Part shown: in pieces, positions 47,536 through 58,952 of the stretch
Layout: each line of letters begins with the position of its first letter
Position numbering within the stretch: the stretch's first letter is position 1
From: Pseudonocardia autotrophica
Lineage (GTDB): Bacteria > Actinomycetota > Actinomycetes > Mycobacteriales > Pseudonocardiaceae
Length of the DNA: 64,000 nucleotides
NCBI RefSeq assembly: GCF_003945385.1
Contig: NZ_AP018920.1
Location: forward strand, 868,001-932,000
Reading direction: 5' to 3'
Program-made: the position numbers and the translations under genes
The notes under the pieces: model-generated
Databases searched by the model: none
Told to the model about the DNA's origin: nothing
What the model saw: the letters and a program-made list of their open reading frames with translations, nothing else

Positions 47536-48630
47536 TCACACCATCGCGGCGCTACCCAGCCCCGGATTGCGCAGGAAGAACGTGACCATCGCGTCGACAT
47601 GGTCGTCGAACGCCGGGCACCGCACCCCGACCTCGTCGAGCAGCGCGGTCGTCGCCGCGACGTCGTAGCGGGTGGGGTGGGTGAGGTAGTCCAGGGTGCT
47701 CGACGGCACCCGGAACAGCCTGCCCACCCCGGGCACCCGGTCGATCGAGAACGCCGCGAGCCCGGTCGGCATCGGCACCGTCCGCAGTCGCTTCCCGAGC
47801 CGGTCGGCGAACACCTCGCACATCCGGGTCACCGTCGGCGGGTCCGGCTGGGCGAGCGCGACGGTCCGGTTCAGCGCCCCGTCGTGCCCGGCGAGCGCGG
47901 CGATCGCGTCCACGACGAAGTCCGACGGCACCAGGTTGAACTGCGTGCGCGCCGCTCGGCCGGGCAGCGGCACGGCCGCCGTCACGCCCTGCCGGGCCAG
48001 CAGTTGCAGCAGGTAGTAGGGCCCGTCGAATTTCTGGGTCGCCCCGGTGGCCGAGTCACCGACCACGATGGACGGCCGGTACACGGTCACCGGCAGGCCC
48101 GCGTCACGTGCGCGGGCGACGACCCGTTCGGCCTCGTGCTTGGTGTGGTCGTAGTGGTTCGCGAACGGCTGCCCGAGCTCCAGGTCGGTCTCGGCGAACA
48201 GGCCGTCGTAGCGGCCGGAGACGTAACAGGTGGACACGTACTGGAGCCGGGTCAGCGAGGTCGCGGCCCGGGCGAACGCCACGACGTTCCGGGTGCCCTC
48301 GACGTTCACCCGCCAGGCGAGGTCGGCCGGCACCGACAGGTCGTAGACGGCGGCCAGGTGGAAGATCTCCAGCGGTCCGGCGAGCAGCCGGGCACGCTCG
48401 TCGTCGGGCAGGCCGAGCCCCGGCACGGTGATGTCGCCGACGACGAGATCGGTGCGGCCGGCGATCGCCGGGTCGTCGCGCTCGATCCGGGCCAGAGCCG
48501 CCCGTGCCTGGTCGGCGAAGCGCTCCTGCACCAGCGCGACCGCGCGCGCGTCCGGCGCGCGGTGCAGCGTCCGCGGGAGCAGGGCCGACCCGAGGAAGCC
48601 CGGGAAGCCGGTGATGAGGACGACGCTCAC
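47536..48630 (-). CDS. NAD(P)-binding reductase (extended SDR, male-sterility/thioester-reductase type)
   Basis: A 364-residue extended short-chain dehydrogenase. VVLITGFPGFLGSALLPRTL at the N terminus is the Rossmann loop; FHLAAVYDLSVPADLAWRVN, YVSTCYVSGRYDG and the active-site NHYDHTKHEAE (YxxxK, about residue 178) place it with fatty-acyl-CoA-reductase-like/thioester-reductase-like enzymes. It could reduce an acyl thioester or modify a lipid or sugar. It is coupled by a GTGA overlap to the upstream PPK2 gene; the pairing has no obvious metabolic logic. Confidence 0.82.
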   Translation of the reverse strand: MSVVLITGFPGFLGSALLPRTLHRAPDARAVALVQERFADQARAALARIERDDPAIAGRTDLVVGDITVPGLGLPDDERARLLAGPLEIFHLAAVYDLSVPADLAWRVNVEGTRNVVAFARAATSLTRLQYVSTCYVSGRYDGLFAETDLELGQPFANHYDHTKHEAERVVARARDAGLPVTVYRPSIVVGDSATGATQKFDGPYYLLQLLARQGVTAAVPLPGRAARTQFNLVPSDFVVDAIAALAGHDGALNRTVALAQPDPPTVTRMCEVFADRLGKRLRTVPMPTGLAAFSIDRVPGVGRLFRVPSSTLDYLTHPTRYDVAATTALLDEVGVRCPAFDDHVDAMVTFFLRNPGLGSAAMV

Positions 48631-49424
48631 AGCAGGGTCGCCGCGTGGTCCGGGACGTCGCGCTGGACCTCCCGCGGCGGCCGCTCGTAGTTGCCCGAGC
48701 TCTTCCGGTCCGGCAGCGTCAACACCTTGCGCTCCACCGGTTCCCACGGCACCGACGACAGCAGGTGGTGGATCATGTTGATCCGCGCGTTGCGCTTCTG
48801 CTCGGCCTCCACGATCCACCACGGCGCGTGCTCGGTGTCGGTGTGCACGAGCATGTCGTCGCGGGCCTTGGAGTAGTCGTCCCAGCGGGTCATCGACTCC
48901 AGGTCCATCGGCGACAGCTTCCACTGCTTCAGCGGGTTCTCCAGCCGCTCGGCGAACCGCCGGGCCTGCTCGTCGGCGCTCACCGAGAACCAGTACTTCC
49001 GCAGGTGGATGCCCTCGTCGACGAGCAGCTGCTCGAACACCGGTGCCTGCCGCAGGAACAGCCGGTACTCGGCGTCGGTGCAGAATCCCATGACCCGCTC
49101 GACGCCGGCGCGGTTGTACCAGGAGCGGTCCAGCAGGACGATCTCCCCGGCCGCGGGCAGGTGCTCGATGTAGCGCTGGAAGTACCACTGGGTCCGCTGC
49201 CGCTCGGTCGGCGCCGGCAGCGCGACGATCCGGCAGAACCGCGGATTGAGGTACTGGCTGACCCGCTGGATCGCGCCGCCCTTACCGGCCGCGTCCCTGC
49301 CCTCGAAGGCGACGACGATCCGTGCGCCGGTCGCCCTGACCCATTCCTGCATCTTCAGCAGCTCACCCTGCAGGTGCAGCAGCTCCGCCTCGTACACCTT
49401 GCGCGGCAGCTTCTCGGTCGCCAT
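48627..49424 (-). CDS. ppk2: Polyphosphate kinase 2
   Basis: A 265-residue PPK2 of the short, single-domain class. Walker A VVAFEGRDAAGKGGAI (about residues 37-52), DRSWYNRAGVERVMGF (Walker B/lid arginines, about 99-114) and YWFSVSADEQARRF are typical. It transfers phosphate between polyphosphate and nucleotides, generally making NTP or NDP from polyP, or the reverse. Genes of this class lack the N-terminal domain of long PPK2s. It is first in a two-gene operon with the SDR reductase. Confidence 0.92.
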   Translation of the reverse strand: MATEKLPRKVYEAELLHLQGELLKMQEWVRATGARIVVAFEGRDAAGKGGAIQRVSQYLNPRFCRIVALPAPTERQRTQWYFQRYIEHLPAAGEIVLLDRSWYNRAGVERVMGFCTDAEYRLFLRQAPVFEQLLVDEGIHLRKYWFSVSADEQARRFAERLENPLKQWKLSPMDLESMTRWDDYSKARDDMLVHTDTEHAPWWIVEAEQKRNARINMIHHLLSSVPWEPVERKVLTLPDRKSSGNYERPPREVQRDVPDHAATLL

Positions 49425-49432
49425 CGGACCAC

Positions 49433-50140
49433 CTAACCAGAGCGACGCGGCCGGTACCCGGCGCGACGCAGCGCTTCGGTGAAGACCTCCGCGATCGCGT
49501 GGTAGCCACGGTCGTTCGGGTGGAACCGGTCGGAGGCGAGCTTGCCCCGCCAGTGCCGGGTCCGCGGGTCCCGCAGTTCGGCGAGCACCAGCCCGCGGCG
49601 CCGCACCGCGTCGTCGATCAGGCCGTTGACCTGCAGCGCCGCCGCGAACGTCCCCGGCTGGTTCCCGATCACGGTGCCGCGCGGGAGCCGGTCGAGCAGC
49701 CGCACGTAGCGGTCACCGATCCCGTCCTGGTGCCGCGGCTGCATCAGGTCGTTCGACCCGACCAGGCAGACCAGCAGGTCCGGTGCCAGCCGCAGGGCCG
49801 CCGGGAGCTGGCGGTCCAGCACGTCGTCGACCCGGGCGCCGTACTGCGAGAGGTTGACCAGCCGCCACGACGAGCCGAGCGCCGGGGCGAGCCGGCCCGC
49901 CCAGCCGCCCTCCGGCCCGGACGCCCCGATCCCCTGGGCCATCGAGTCGCCGAGTGCGACACAGAGCGGGCCGTTCCGGCGCAGCTCGGCCCGGTTGCGT
50001 TCCTGCCAGAACTCGGCGTACGGCTCGATCTGGCTCTGCACCCGCCGGATACCGGGCAGCACCCGGGACGCGAGCGTGATCAGCCGCCCGGGCGGGCGGC
50101 CGGTCCGGTTCGAGAAGCCGAGCTCTCCCGGGTCGGTCAC
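49433..50140 (-). CDS. SGNH/GDSL-family hydrolase
   Basis: A 235-residue SGNH esterase-type protein. Block I CVALGDSMAQGIGA (Ser about residue 66), block II Gly in NLSQYGARV, block III LVGSNDLM (Asn about 129) and block V SDRFHPNDRGY (Asp/His about 209-212) are all present, so it should be an active esterase or lipase. No signal peptide or membrane segment is evident, suggesting a cytoplasmic enzyme. It follows the DsbA-like gene by about 20 bases on the same strand. Confidence 0.88.
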   Translation of the reverse strand: MTDPGELGFSNRTGRPPGRLITLASRVLPGIRRVQSQIEPYAEFWQERNRAELRRNGPLCVALGDSMAQGIGASGPEGGWAGRLAPALGSSWRLVNLSQYGARVDDVLDRQLPAALRLAPDLLVCLVGSNDLMQPRHQDGIGDRYVRLLDRLPRGTVIGNQPGTFAAALQVNGLIDDAVRRRGLVLAELRDPRTRHWRGKLASDRFHPNDRGYHAIAEVFTEALRRAGYRPRRSG

Positions 50141-50161
50141 GGACGCCAGTGAAGCAGAACC

Positions 50162-50866
50162 TCAGCGCACGCTCGTCTCGCCGCGGGCGATCCGCGCGGT
50201 GAGCGGGGTCTCCGGGAACGAGCGCAGGCCCCGCTTGAGCTCGGCGAAGCCGGGCCAGGTGGCGAGGGTGAACACGGCGTCCCACAGCCGCAACGCGTCC
50301 TCACCGAACGGCACCGTGTCGATCACCGGGCCGAACAGCCCCGGCCCGTCCGGCGGGGTGAACGCCAGTACCGGGGTCCCGACGTCGTCACCGCAGCGCC
50401 TGCGGACCTCGGCCACGTTGTCGCGCAGCCCGGCGTCGAGCCCGTCGTCCTGCGCGGCGTCGGCGAGCCCGGGCGACAGTCCGAACCTCTCCAGCACCGG
50501 ACCCAGGTCGCGCTGCTGCGCCATCACCTGCATCACCGGGTTGAAGCCGTCACCGTCCGGGGCCTCGGTGTCCCACACCAGCTCGCCGAACGCGGTGTAG
50601 AGGTCGCCGACCACCTCGGGGCCGTGCTTCGCCTCCGCGGCCGCGATCACCCGCAGCATCTCCAGCCCGCGCCGGTGCGACTCCGGGTAGGCGTCGGAGA
50701 CCTTCAGCCGCTCCTCGTAGGAGATCCCCTCGTTGAGCAGCGCGAGCGGCAGCGGACGCCAGCTCACCGCGATCTCGCGCTGCCTGCCGACCTCCACCAC
50801 CCAGCGCGAGGTGACCCAGCAGAACGGGCAGATCGGGTCGAAGAAGAACTCGAACTCGTCGGTCAT
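50162..50866 (-). CDS. DsbA-family thioredoxin-fold protein, Rv2466c-like (mycothiol-dependent nitroreductase)
   Basis: A 234-residue DsbA-fold protein with the redox motif [14 protein letters not shown] (CPFC, about residues 12-15) at the N terminus and no signal peptide. The length, motif and [20 protein letters not shown] insert match mycobacterial Rv2466c, a mycothiol-dependent reductase of peroxides and nitro compounds in the cytosol. This fits a mycothiol-using actinobacterium. It is divergent from mprA. Confidence 0.85.
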   Translation of the reverse strand: MTDEFEFFFDPICPFCWVTSRWVVEVGRQREIAVSWRPLPLALLNEGISYEERLKVSDAYPESHRRGLEMLRVIAAAEAKHGPEVVGDLYTAFGELVWDTEAPDGDGFNPVMQVMAQQRDLGPVLERFGLSPGLADAAQDDGLDAGLRDNVAEVRRRCGDDVGTPVLAFTPPDGPGLFGPVIDTVPFGEDALRLWDAVFTLATWPGFAELKRGLRSFPETPLTARIARGETSVR

Positions 50867-50921
50867 ACCGGACGACTACCCGGGTGAGCGGCAGATCCAC
50901 ACCCGCACCGATCAGCTCCCG

Positions 50922-50937
50922 CTCAGACCTCTCTCAG
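50922..50937 (+). promoter_or_regulatory. Direct repeat CTCAG-N6-CTCAG before mprA (MprA box-like)
   Basis: Two CTCAG pentamers 11 bases apart, one helical turn, as expected for a tandem OmpR-family response-regulator site. They end 23 bases before the mprA ATG. CTCAG-type direct repeats are what the mycobacterial MprA binds, so autoregulation is likely. Confidence 0.6.
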
Positions 50938-50960
50938 GAGACTGGGCGAGACTGGGCGGC

Positions 50961-51656
50961 ATGCGCATTCTGGTCGTCGACGACGACAAGGCGGTCCGGG
51001 ACTCGCTGCGCCGGTCGCTGGCCTTCAACGGCTATCAGGTCGCCCTCGCCGAGGACGGCCAGGCCGCGCTGGACATGATGCTCACCGATCGCCCGGACGC
51101 ACTCGTCCTCGACGTGATGATGCCGCGGGTCGACGGGCTGGAGGTCTGCCGACGGCTGCGCAGCGCGGGCGACTCGCTGCCGATCCTGGTGCTGACGGCG
51201 CGGGACGCGGTGTCCGACCGGGTCGCCGGGCTCGACGCGGGTGCCGACGACTACCTGCCCAAGCCGTTCGCGCTGGAGGAGCTGCTGGCCCGGCTGCGTG
51301 CGTTGCTGCGCAGGCGGACCCCAGATCCGGACGAGGCCGGCGGGGCGAGCGCCGCGCTGACCTTCGCCGATCTGTCGCTGGACCCCGACACCCGTGAGGT
51401 CACCCGGGGCAGCCGGCCGATCAGCCTCACCCGCACCGAGTTCTCGCTGCTCGAGCTGCTGATCGCACATCCGCGCCGGGTGCTGACCCGCGCGCAGATC
51501 CTGGAGCAGGTCTGGGGCTACGACTTCCCGACCAGCGGCAACGCGCTCGAGGTGTACGTCGGCTACCTGCGTCGCAAGACCGAGGCCGACGGTGAGCCCC
51601 GCCTGATCCACACCGTGCGCGGCGTCGGATACGTGCTGCGGGAGTCGCCGCCGTGA
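50961..51656 (+). CDS. mprA: MprA-type OmpR-family response regulator
   Basis: A 231-residue response regulator. Receiver domain with acidic pocket DDD (9-11), phospho-acceptor Asp in [12 protein letters not shown] (about 54), Thr in VLTARD and Lys in [14 protein letters not shown], then an OmpR winged helix ending [20 protein letters not shown] and RGVGYVLRE. Together with the sensor kinase, the HtrA protease and MoaB downstream, the order is that of mycobacterial mprA-mprB-pepD-moaB2, a cell-envelope stress system linked to sigma factor E. Confidence 0.92.
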   Translation: MRILVVDDDKAVRDSLRRSLAFNGYQVALAEDGQAALDMMLTDRPDALVLDVMMPRVDGLEVCRRLRSAGDSLPILVLTARDAVSDRVAGLDAGADDYLPKPFALEELLARLRALLRRRTPDPDEAGGASAALTFADLSLDPDTREVTRGSRPISLTRTEFSLLELLIAHPRRVLTRAQILEQVWGYDFPTSGNALEVYVGYLRRKTEADGEPRLIHTVRGVGYVLRESPP

Positions 51657-53134
51657 GCGGGATCCGGTCGCAGATCAGCGCGTCGCTGCGGCTGACCCCG
51701 ACCGAGGAGCGCGCGGAGCGGTGGTGGCGCCGGACGCACGGTGCCGACGAGCGCGAGCGGTTCACCCTGCGCGCCCGGATCGGGGTGCTGGCGGCGCTGG
51801 TCGCCGCGGCGATGGTGCTGATCGTGTCGATGGCGGCGTTCCTGGTCGTCCGGCAGAACCTCACCAGCTCGCTCGACGAGAGCCTCCGCCAGCGCGCCTA
51901 CCTGGCCGCGCAGAGCGACCTGATCAACCCGCAGCTGCTGGCGACGCTGCCGCCGGCCGTCCTCGGCGCGGCCGATCTGCACATCGCGTTGCTGTACTCG
52001 TCGGGCGTCTACACCTCGGCCGACGAGTCGTCGATCCCGCCGGTGGGAGAGCCGGAGCTGGCCGTCGCCCAGGGCGGCCCGACCCAGCCGGGGCGCACCG
52101 AGATCCTGGACGGTGTCCCGTACCGGGTCGTCGCCGTGCGCGCCGACGAGGGGCGCGCGCTCGTCATCGCGCAGCAGCTGGACACCATCACCAAGGTGGT
52201 GGCCCGGATGGGGACCGCGCTGCCCCTGGTCGGGCTCGGTGGGGTGGTGCTGGCCGCGCTGGCCGGTGTCGCCGTCGCGCGGACCGGTCTGCGGCCGGTG
52301 CAGCGGCTGACCGCGGCGACCGAGCGGGTCGCGAGCACCGGCGACCTGCGGCCGATCCCGGTCGCCGGGTCGGACGAGCTGGCCCGGCTGACGCAGTCGT
52401 TCAACGCGATGCTCGGTGCTCTCGCCGCGTCCCGGGAGCAGCAGCGCAGGCTCGTCGCCGATGCCGGGCACGAGCTGCGGACCCCGCTGACCTCGCTGCG
52501 CACGAACCTGGAGCTGCTCACCGCTGCGGACCGGGCGGACACCCCCGAGCTCCCCGCCGACGACCGGGTGGAGCTGCTCGACGACGTCCGCGCCCAGGTC
52601 GAGGAGCTGTCGCACCTGGTGGGGGACCTGGTGGAGCTGGCCCGTGACGACGCCCCGACGATGACGACCGAGGCGCTCGAGCTGAGCGAGATCGTCGAGC
52701 GGGCGTTGGCACGGGTCCGCCGGCGCGCGGGGGAGACCGAGTTCGACGTCCACCTGACCCGGTGGATCCTCGACGGCGACGCCAGCGCGCTCGAGCGCGC
52801 CGTGCTGAACCTGCTCGACAATGCCGTGAAGTGGAGCCCGCCCGGCGGGCGGGTGCGGTTGTCGATGATCCCGATCGCCGCGGAGTGGATCGTGATCGAG
52901 GTCGCCGACGAGGGAAACGGCATCGCCGCGGAGGACCTGCCGCACGTGTTCGACCGCTTCTACCGCGCGGACACCTCGCGCACCATGCCCGGATCCGGGC
53001 TCGGCCTGTCGATCGTGGCGCAGGCGGCGTCCCGGCACGGTGGCGAGGTGCGCGCCGGGAGCGCCCCGGAGGGGGGCGCGATGCTGTCGATGGCGCTACC
53101 GGGCCGATACGTGGCGGAACCCGACAGCCCATAG
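51653..53134 (+). CDS. mprB: MprB-type sensor histidine kinase
   Basis: A 493-residue membrane kinase: first membrane segment at about 42-64 ([20 protein letters not shown]), extracytoplasmic sensor of about 110 residues, second segment at about 186-208, HAMP, HisKA with [13 protein letters not shown] (His about residue 271) and ATPase boxes [31 protein letters not shown] and [11 protein letters not shown]. The start GTG overlaps the mprA stop. It should phosphorylate MprA in response to envelope stress; in mycobacteria DnaK and PepD modulate it. Confidence 0.92.
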   Translation: MSGIRSQISASLRLTPTEERAERWWRRTHGADERERFTLRARIGVLAALVAAAMVLIVSMAAFLVVRQNLTSSLDESLRQRAYLAAQSDLINPQLLATLPPAVLGAADLHIALLYSSGVYTSADESSIPPVGEPELAVAQGGPTQPGRTEILDGVPYRVVAVRADEGRALVIAQQLDTITKVVARMGTALPLVGLGGVVLAALAGVAVARTGLRPVQRLTAATERVASTGDLRPIPVAGSDELARLTQSFNAMLGALAASREQQRRLVADAGHELRTPLTSLRTNLELLTAADRADTPELPADDRVELLDDVRAQVEELSHLVGDLVELARDDAPTMTTEALELSEIVERALARVRRRAGETEFDVHLTRWILDGDASALERAVLNLLDNAVKWSPPGGRVRLSMIPIAAEWIVIEVADEGNGIAAEDLPHVFDRFYRADTSRTMPGSGLGLSIVAQAASRHGGEVRAGSAPEGGAMLSMALPGRYVAEPDSP

Positions 53135-53195
53135 CCTGGAGGGGTGACGGTCCGGGCGGTCGGACCGTGCAGGCGACGTGACGGACGGTGGACGC

Positions 53196-55259
<2,064 letters not shown>

Positions 55260-55371
55260 CCGCACGGGGCCGGCCGGGGGAGCGACCTGGATCTCGTTGA
55301 CGTGTGAAAGACCGGCGTGATGGGCTGGCCCGGTGTTCGATGGTGCCCCGTCGAACGCGAACCGGAGCGTC

Positions 55372-55406
55372 GTGCCGGTGCGGGTTCCCCCTCTCCGTAC
55401 CGGCAC
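55372..55406. terminator. Hairpin after pepD
   Basis: Arms GTGCCGGT/ACCGGCAC with a 19-base pyrimidine-rich loop, about 110 bases beyond the pepD stop and 45 before moaB. Possible terminator or attenuator. The remainder of the 190-base gap shows a TTGACG at about 55298 and no gene. Confidence 0.4.
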
Positions 55407-55451
55407 GGCCTCCCCCCGGGAGTGTGCTGGGCCCGGCGTTAGGGTGAGGGG

Positions 55452-55949
55452 ATGGAGATGTCGGATCCGCAGATCGGTCGTGCCCTCGTGGTGATCGTCG
55501 ACGACCGGGTGAGTGCCGGTGAGCGGTCCGACGCCACCGGCCCGCTGGTCACCGAGTTGCTGGAGGAGGCGAACTTCGTCGTCGACGGCGTGGTGAGCGC
55601 CCCCGGCGACGTGGTCGCCATCCGCAGCGCGCTGAACACCGCTGTCATCGGTGGCGTCGACCTGGTGGTGACCGTCGGCGGGACCGGCGTCTCGCCGCGT
55701 GACGTCACCCCGGACGCGACGACCGGCGTCCTGGACCGGCCGGTGCCGGGCATCGCCGAGGCGATCCGCGCCTCCGGCCTGGCCGCCGGAGCGGTCGACG
55801 CCGGGGTGTCCCGTGGTGTCGTCGGTGTCTCCGGCAGCACGCTGGTGGTGAACCTGGCCGCCTCGCGGGCTGCGGTGCGTGACGGCATGGCAACGGTCAC
55901 CCCGCTCGTGCCGCACGTGATCTCGGAGCTGTCCGGCCTGGACGCCTGA
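55452..55949 (+). CDS. moaB: MoaB/Mog-family molybdopterin protein
   Basis: A 165-residue MoaB-type protein: VVIVDDRVSAGERSDATGPL at the N terminus and the substrate-binding LVVTVGGTGVSPRDVTPDAT (about residues 74-93), as in proteins that adenylylate molybdopterin. The position after mprAB-pepD matches moaB2 in mycobacteria. It probably acts with a MoeA-type partner in molybdenum-cofactor synthesis. The ATG has a GGTGAGGGG stretch upstream. Confidence 0.88.
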   Translation: MEMSDPQIGRALVVIVDDRVSAGERSDATGPLVTELLEEANFVVDGVVSAPGDVVAIRSALNTAVIGGVDLVVTVGGTGVSPRDVTPDATTGVLDRPVPGIAEAIRASGLAAGAVDAGVSRGVVGVSGSTLVVNLAASRAAVRDGMATVTPLVPHVISELSGLDA

Positions 55950-55966
55950 TCCCCCGCTGACCCGGA

Positions 55967-56000
55967 CGGGCCCCGGCGGAGTCACTCCGTGCGGGGCCCG
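55967..56000. terminator. Bidirectional terminator between convergent genes
   Basis: Arms CGGGCCCCG/CGGGGCCCG, extended by an inner GGAG/CTCC pairing. It sits just past the moaB stop and 14 bases before the stop of the convergent minus-strand gene. Confidence 0.6.
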
Positions 56001-56013
56001 CCGTTCGTGCGGA

Positions 56014-56421
56014 TCAGCTCGCCGGAGGCGGCGGAACCGGTGGGACGTCGCCGTCCTTCCGGTCGTCCGAGGCGGACGGCTGGGACGCGGCCGGGTTGCC
56101 GTCGGGCTTGAGCGCGTCGCCACCCGGCGGAGCGGGCGGCACCGGCGGGACCCCGTCGGTGTGCGTGCCGGCGCCGGGGGCGGTCCCGGTGTCGTTCCGG
56201 AGCGCCTCCTCGACCTTGCCCTTGACGCCGTCGATCTGCTCGGAGTACTTGCCGCCGGTGGCGTGATCGACCCGCTCGGCAGCCTTCTCGACCAGCGGAC
56301 CGGCCTTCTCCCGGGCCTTCTCCAGATGTGGTCCGGCCTTCTCCTTCGCCTTCTCCAGGTGCGGCGCGGCCTTCTCCAGTGCGTTCTCCGCAGCCTCGCG
56401 GGCCTTGTCCAGGAACCCCAT
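56014..56421 (-). CDS. MT0933-antitoxin-like coiled-coil protein
   Basis: A 135-residue protein. MGFLDKAREAAENALEKAAP begins a run of three near-identical 11-residue helical repeats (EKAKEKAGPHL type, about residues 14-50), then HATGGKYSEQIDGVKGKVEE, the signature of the MT0933-like antitoxin family (PF14013). The last 60 residues are Pro/Asp/Ser-rich and probably disordered. No toxin gene lies beside it, so a toxin-antitoxin role is doubtful; many actinobacterial members stand alone. Confidence 0.75.
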   Translation of the reverse strand: MGFLDKAREAAENALEKAAPHLEKAKEKAGPHLEKAREKAGPLVEKAAERVDHATGGKYSEQIDGVKGKVEEALRNDTGTAPGAGTHTDGVPPVPPAPPGGDALKPDGNPAASQPSASDDRKDGDVPPVPPPPAS

Positions 56422-56580
56422 GTCCGCCTCCCCTCCTCGTCGGGCCCGCCACGGTCGCGGGCGTGTTGCGTCACGGCCGACTCCATGGTGGCACCGTGCG
56501 ACGGCCCGGTGGGGTCGCGACGGCACACCACGGCCTCCTGCAACGTGATCGACATCTGCGGGCACGGCACCATGGACGCC

Positions 56581-56748
56581 ATGACCGAACCAGCGGACCG
56601 CCGGCGCAGGCGGATCGAGGACATCTTCGGCGACGACCCGGTCGGTACCTCCGACGAGCGCTCCGACGGCGGCTCCGCCGAGGAACGCGACGACCGCGAC
56701 CCGGACCGCTGGTTCACCGAGAACCGGCCGCCGCACCACGGAGGCTGA
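56581..56748 (+). CDS. Small charged actinobacterial hypothetical protein
   Basis: A 55-residue protein, MTEPADRRRRRIEDIFGDDP at the start and WFTENRPPHHGG at the end, with an acidic/basic centre. I recall similar short proteins ending in ENRPPHH in other actinobacteria; function unknown. An ATG three codons upstream is an alternative start. It ends five bases before the DUF1989 start and that gene's GGAGG lies inside its last codons, so the two are probably co-transcribed. Confidence 0.55.
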   Translation: MTEPADRRRRRIEDIFGDDPVGTSDERSDGGSAEERDDRDPDRWFTENRPPHHGG

Positions 56749-56753
56749 GCACG

Positions 56754-57596
56754 ATGGGACCGACGGATGCGGCCTACCAGGCCGGCCCGGGATCGCCGCT
56801 GCACGTCGATCGCGACCTCTACGGCCCGATCGGCGACGACACGGCGGGCCGCACCCTGGTCGAGGAGTTCGAGATCCCGATCCGCTCCGGCCGGGCGTGG
56901 ACCGTGCCCGCGGGGCACGTCGTACGGCTGTACACCGTGGAGGGACCGCAGGTCGGCGACCTCAATCTGTGGCACCGGGACAACCCGCGGGAACGGTTCT
57001 GGGCGGCGCGCACCCGTCAGCTGCACGCGGCGCATGTCACCCGGTTCGACCGGTTGTGGTCGACGCTGCCCTATCTGCGGCCGCTGGCGACGATCGTCGC
57101 CGACACGCTGGAGCGCTACGGCGTCGACGACCACGGCGGCCGGGTGCACGACACGCTCGGCTCGCGCTGCGACCCCTACGTGAACCGGATGCTGACCGGC
57201 GCCGACTTCGACTTCCACTGCCACTCGAACCTGGTCCGGGCGGTCGCACCGTACGGGCTCACCGAGTTCGATGTGCACGACGTGCTCAACGTCTTCCAGT
57301 GCACCGGGCTGAACGAGCGCGACCAGTACTTCATGAAGGCGTGCCCGGCCCGGCCCGGGGACTTCATCGAGCTGTTCGCCGAGGTGGACCTGCTCGCGGC
57401 GCTGTCGACCTGCCCCGGTGGTGACCTGTCGATCCCGATGTGGGGCCCGGATGCCCGGGACCCGATCGAGGTCTGCCGGCCGATCGGGGTGGCGGTGTAC
57501 GCGGTCGACGACGCGCTGCTGCAGGGATGGGAGCCACCTGCGCGCGCCGCGTACGCCGGAGCGCACGGCACCGGGCTGGTGTCCCGCCCGTACTGA
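56754..57596 (+). CDS. DUF1989 (urea carboxylase-associated) family protein
   Basis: A 280-residue DUF1989 protein: WTVPAGHVVRLYTVEGPQVG, GDLNLWHRDNPRERFWAART, TRQLHAAHVTRFDRLWSTLP, DFHCHSNLVRAV and VFQCTGLNERDQYFMKACPA, with conserved Cys/His likely binding metal. Members occur with urea carboxylase or guanidine/amino-acid metabolism genes, but some act alone. No urea carboxylase is present here. GGAGG precedes the ATG by about eight bases. Confidence 0.85.
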   Translation: MGPTDAAYQAGPGSPLHVDRDLYGPIGDDTAGRTLVEEFEIPIRSGRAWTVPAGHVVRLYTVEGPQVGDLNLWHRDNPRERFWAARTRQLHAAHVTRFDRLWSTLPYLRPLATIVADTLERYGVDDHGGRVHDTLGSRCDPYVNRMLTGADFDFHCHSNLVRAVAPYGLTEFDVHDVLNVFQCTGLNERDQYFMKACPARPGDFIELFAEVDLLAALSTCPGGDLSIPMWGPDARDPIEVCRPIGVAVYAVDDALLQGWEPPARAAYAGAHGTGLVSRPY

Positions 57597-57700
57597 CCGC
57601 GCCACCGACTGGGCCACCGGCGGCGCCACCGGCCGCGCCACGGGCGGCGTCATCCGCAGCGTCATCCACCGGGCCACCGGGCGTGCCCCCGGCCGGGCGG

Positions 57701-58366
57701 TCATCGCAGCGTCACCGTGACCTCTCCGGCCAGGGTCGCCGCGGCGACCGCGGTGGCCTCGGCCTCGGGCAGCGCGACCAGCACCAGCGGCCCCGGGCCG
57801 GTCCCGGTCCCGGATCCGGGACCGGCCGGCGTGTCGGGCAGCACGGCGACGACACCGGCCCGGGCGGCCAGCACCCGGGGCCCCTCCGGCCCGCCCGCGA
57901 TCACATCGACCCGGGTGCCCGGGGTCAGGAGCGCCGCGACCGCGGGATCGGCCGGACGCACCGGCACCGCGGAGGCACCGGGGCCACCGGTCCGCTCGGC
58001 GAGACCCGGCCCGACCAGGCGCAGGTCGGTGATCGGCTCGCCGGCCCGAACCGGGCCGGCCGGCACCCGGCCGCCCGCTTCCGCCACGGTCCGCAGCACC
58101 CCGCCGGGGACCAGCGCGGCCGGCCACCCGGACACCGCGACGTCGGCAGGCCCGATCGGGCTGCCCGCCGCCAGATCATGGGCGGCGACCAGCACCGGCA
58201 ATCGCTCGTCGGCCGGATCGGGGAGCAGCGCGACCACCAGCGCCGCGACTGCGAGCACCGCCGCGAGCGCCCGGCGCAACAACAGCGCCCGTGCCCAGGA
58301 CGGGCCGTGCGTGATTCCCGGCAGCACCCTGTCCCAGGGTCTGCGGGACCGCTGATCGTCGTCCAT
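57701..58366 (-). CDS. SAF-domain membrane protein (CpaB/RcpC-like)
   Basis: A 221-residue protein: short cytoplasmic N terminus, one membrane segment (ALAAVLAVAALVVALLPDPA, about residues 33-52), then an SAF domain (VLVAAHDLAAGSPIGPADVA, about 58-77) and a C-terminal beta-rich part. It resembles the Flp-pilus assembly protein CpaB/RcpC, which sits on the outer face of the membrane and binds cell-wall carbohydrate. No other pilus genes are adjacent, so the role is open. Confidence 0.75.
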   Translation of the reverse strand: MDDDQRSRRPWDRVLPGITHGPSWARALLLRRALAAVLAVAALVVALLPDPADERLPVLVAAHDLAAGSPIGPADVAVSGWPAALVPGGVLRTVAEAGGRVPAGPVRAGEPITDLRLVGPGLAERTGGPGASAVPVRPADPAVAALLTPGTRVDVIAGGPEGPRVLAARAGVVAVLPDTPAGPGSGTGTGPGPLVLVALPEAEATAVAAATLAGEVTVTLR

Positions 58367-58478
58367 CCGTCCGCCCTCCGGATCCGGCCACGGATCGACG
58401 GTAAGGCGGAAAAAGGTGGTTCAGGAGGTGGACCGCCGACCTGTGGACAACCGGACGGCCTGTGGACAACTCTCCCGA

Positions 58479-58859
58479 TCAGGAGGTGGCGGCGGCCTTC
58501 GAGGAGGACGACGAGGAGGAGCTCTCCGACTTCGACGACTTCGACGACGAGTCGGACGACGAGGACGAGGACGAGTCGGAGGACGACGACTTCTCCGACG
58601 ACGATCCGGCCGACGACTTGTCCGACGAGGAGGAGTCGGACGAGGACGAGGTCTCCGAGGAGCCGTTGCCGCTCACCGAGCCCGAACGCGAGTCGGTGCG
58701 GTAGAAGCCGCTGCCCTTGAACACGATGCCGACCGAGGAGAAGACCTTGCGCAGCTTGCCGGCGCAGTTCGGGCACTCGGAGAGAGCGTCGTCGGAGAAC
58801 GCCTGGACCGCCTCGAAGCGGTGGTCACACGCTGTGCATGCGTACTGGTAGGTCGGCAC
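58479..58859 (-). CDS. FmdB-family zinc-ribbon protein with serine-rich tail
   Basis: A 126-residue protein: N-terminal FmdB zinc ribbon PTYQYACTACDHRFEAVQAF and SECPNCAGKLRKVF (two CxxC), then about 65 residues of almost pure Ser/Lys/Asp. GTG with GGAGG six bases upstream. It corresponds in position and make-up to mycobacterial Rv0991c, a serine-rich redox-controlled chaperone-like protein upstream of the cyclo-ligase. The antisense acidic frame across the tail is an artefact of its codon bias. Confidence 0.85.
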   Translation of the reverse strand: MPTYQYACTACDHRFEAVQAFSDDALSECPNCAGKLRKVFSSVGIVFKGSGFYRTDSRSGSVSGNGSSETSSSSDSSSSDKSSAGSSSEKSSSSDSSSSSSSDSSSKSSKSESSSSSSSSKAAATS

Positions 58860-58952
58860 AACATCCTCCGGGACGACGGTTGGCACTCCAAGACGGCGAG
58901 TGCCAGCATACTCTGCGGCCGCCGGGACTCCGACCCGTCCGTCCGTCGAGGG

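Noticed and set aside
56014..56421. Toxin-antitoxin operon
   Set aside because: Only the MT0933-antitoxin-like protein is present; neighbours on both sides are unrelated and no toxin-sized partner is found.
58462..58704. Acidic 80-residue frame (EEDDEEELSDFDD...) on the plus strand
   Set aside because: It is the antisense of the poly-Ser tail of the FmdB protein, which has a zinc ribbon, a good ribosome site and conserved synteny.
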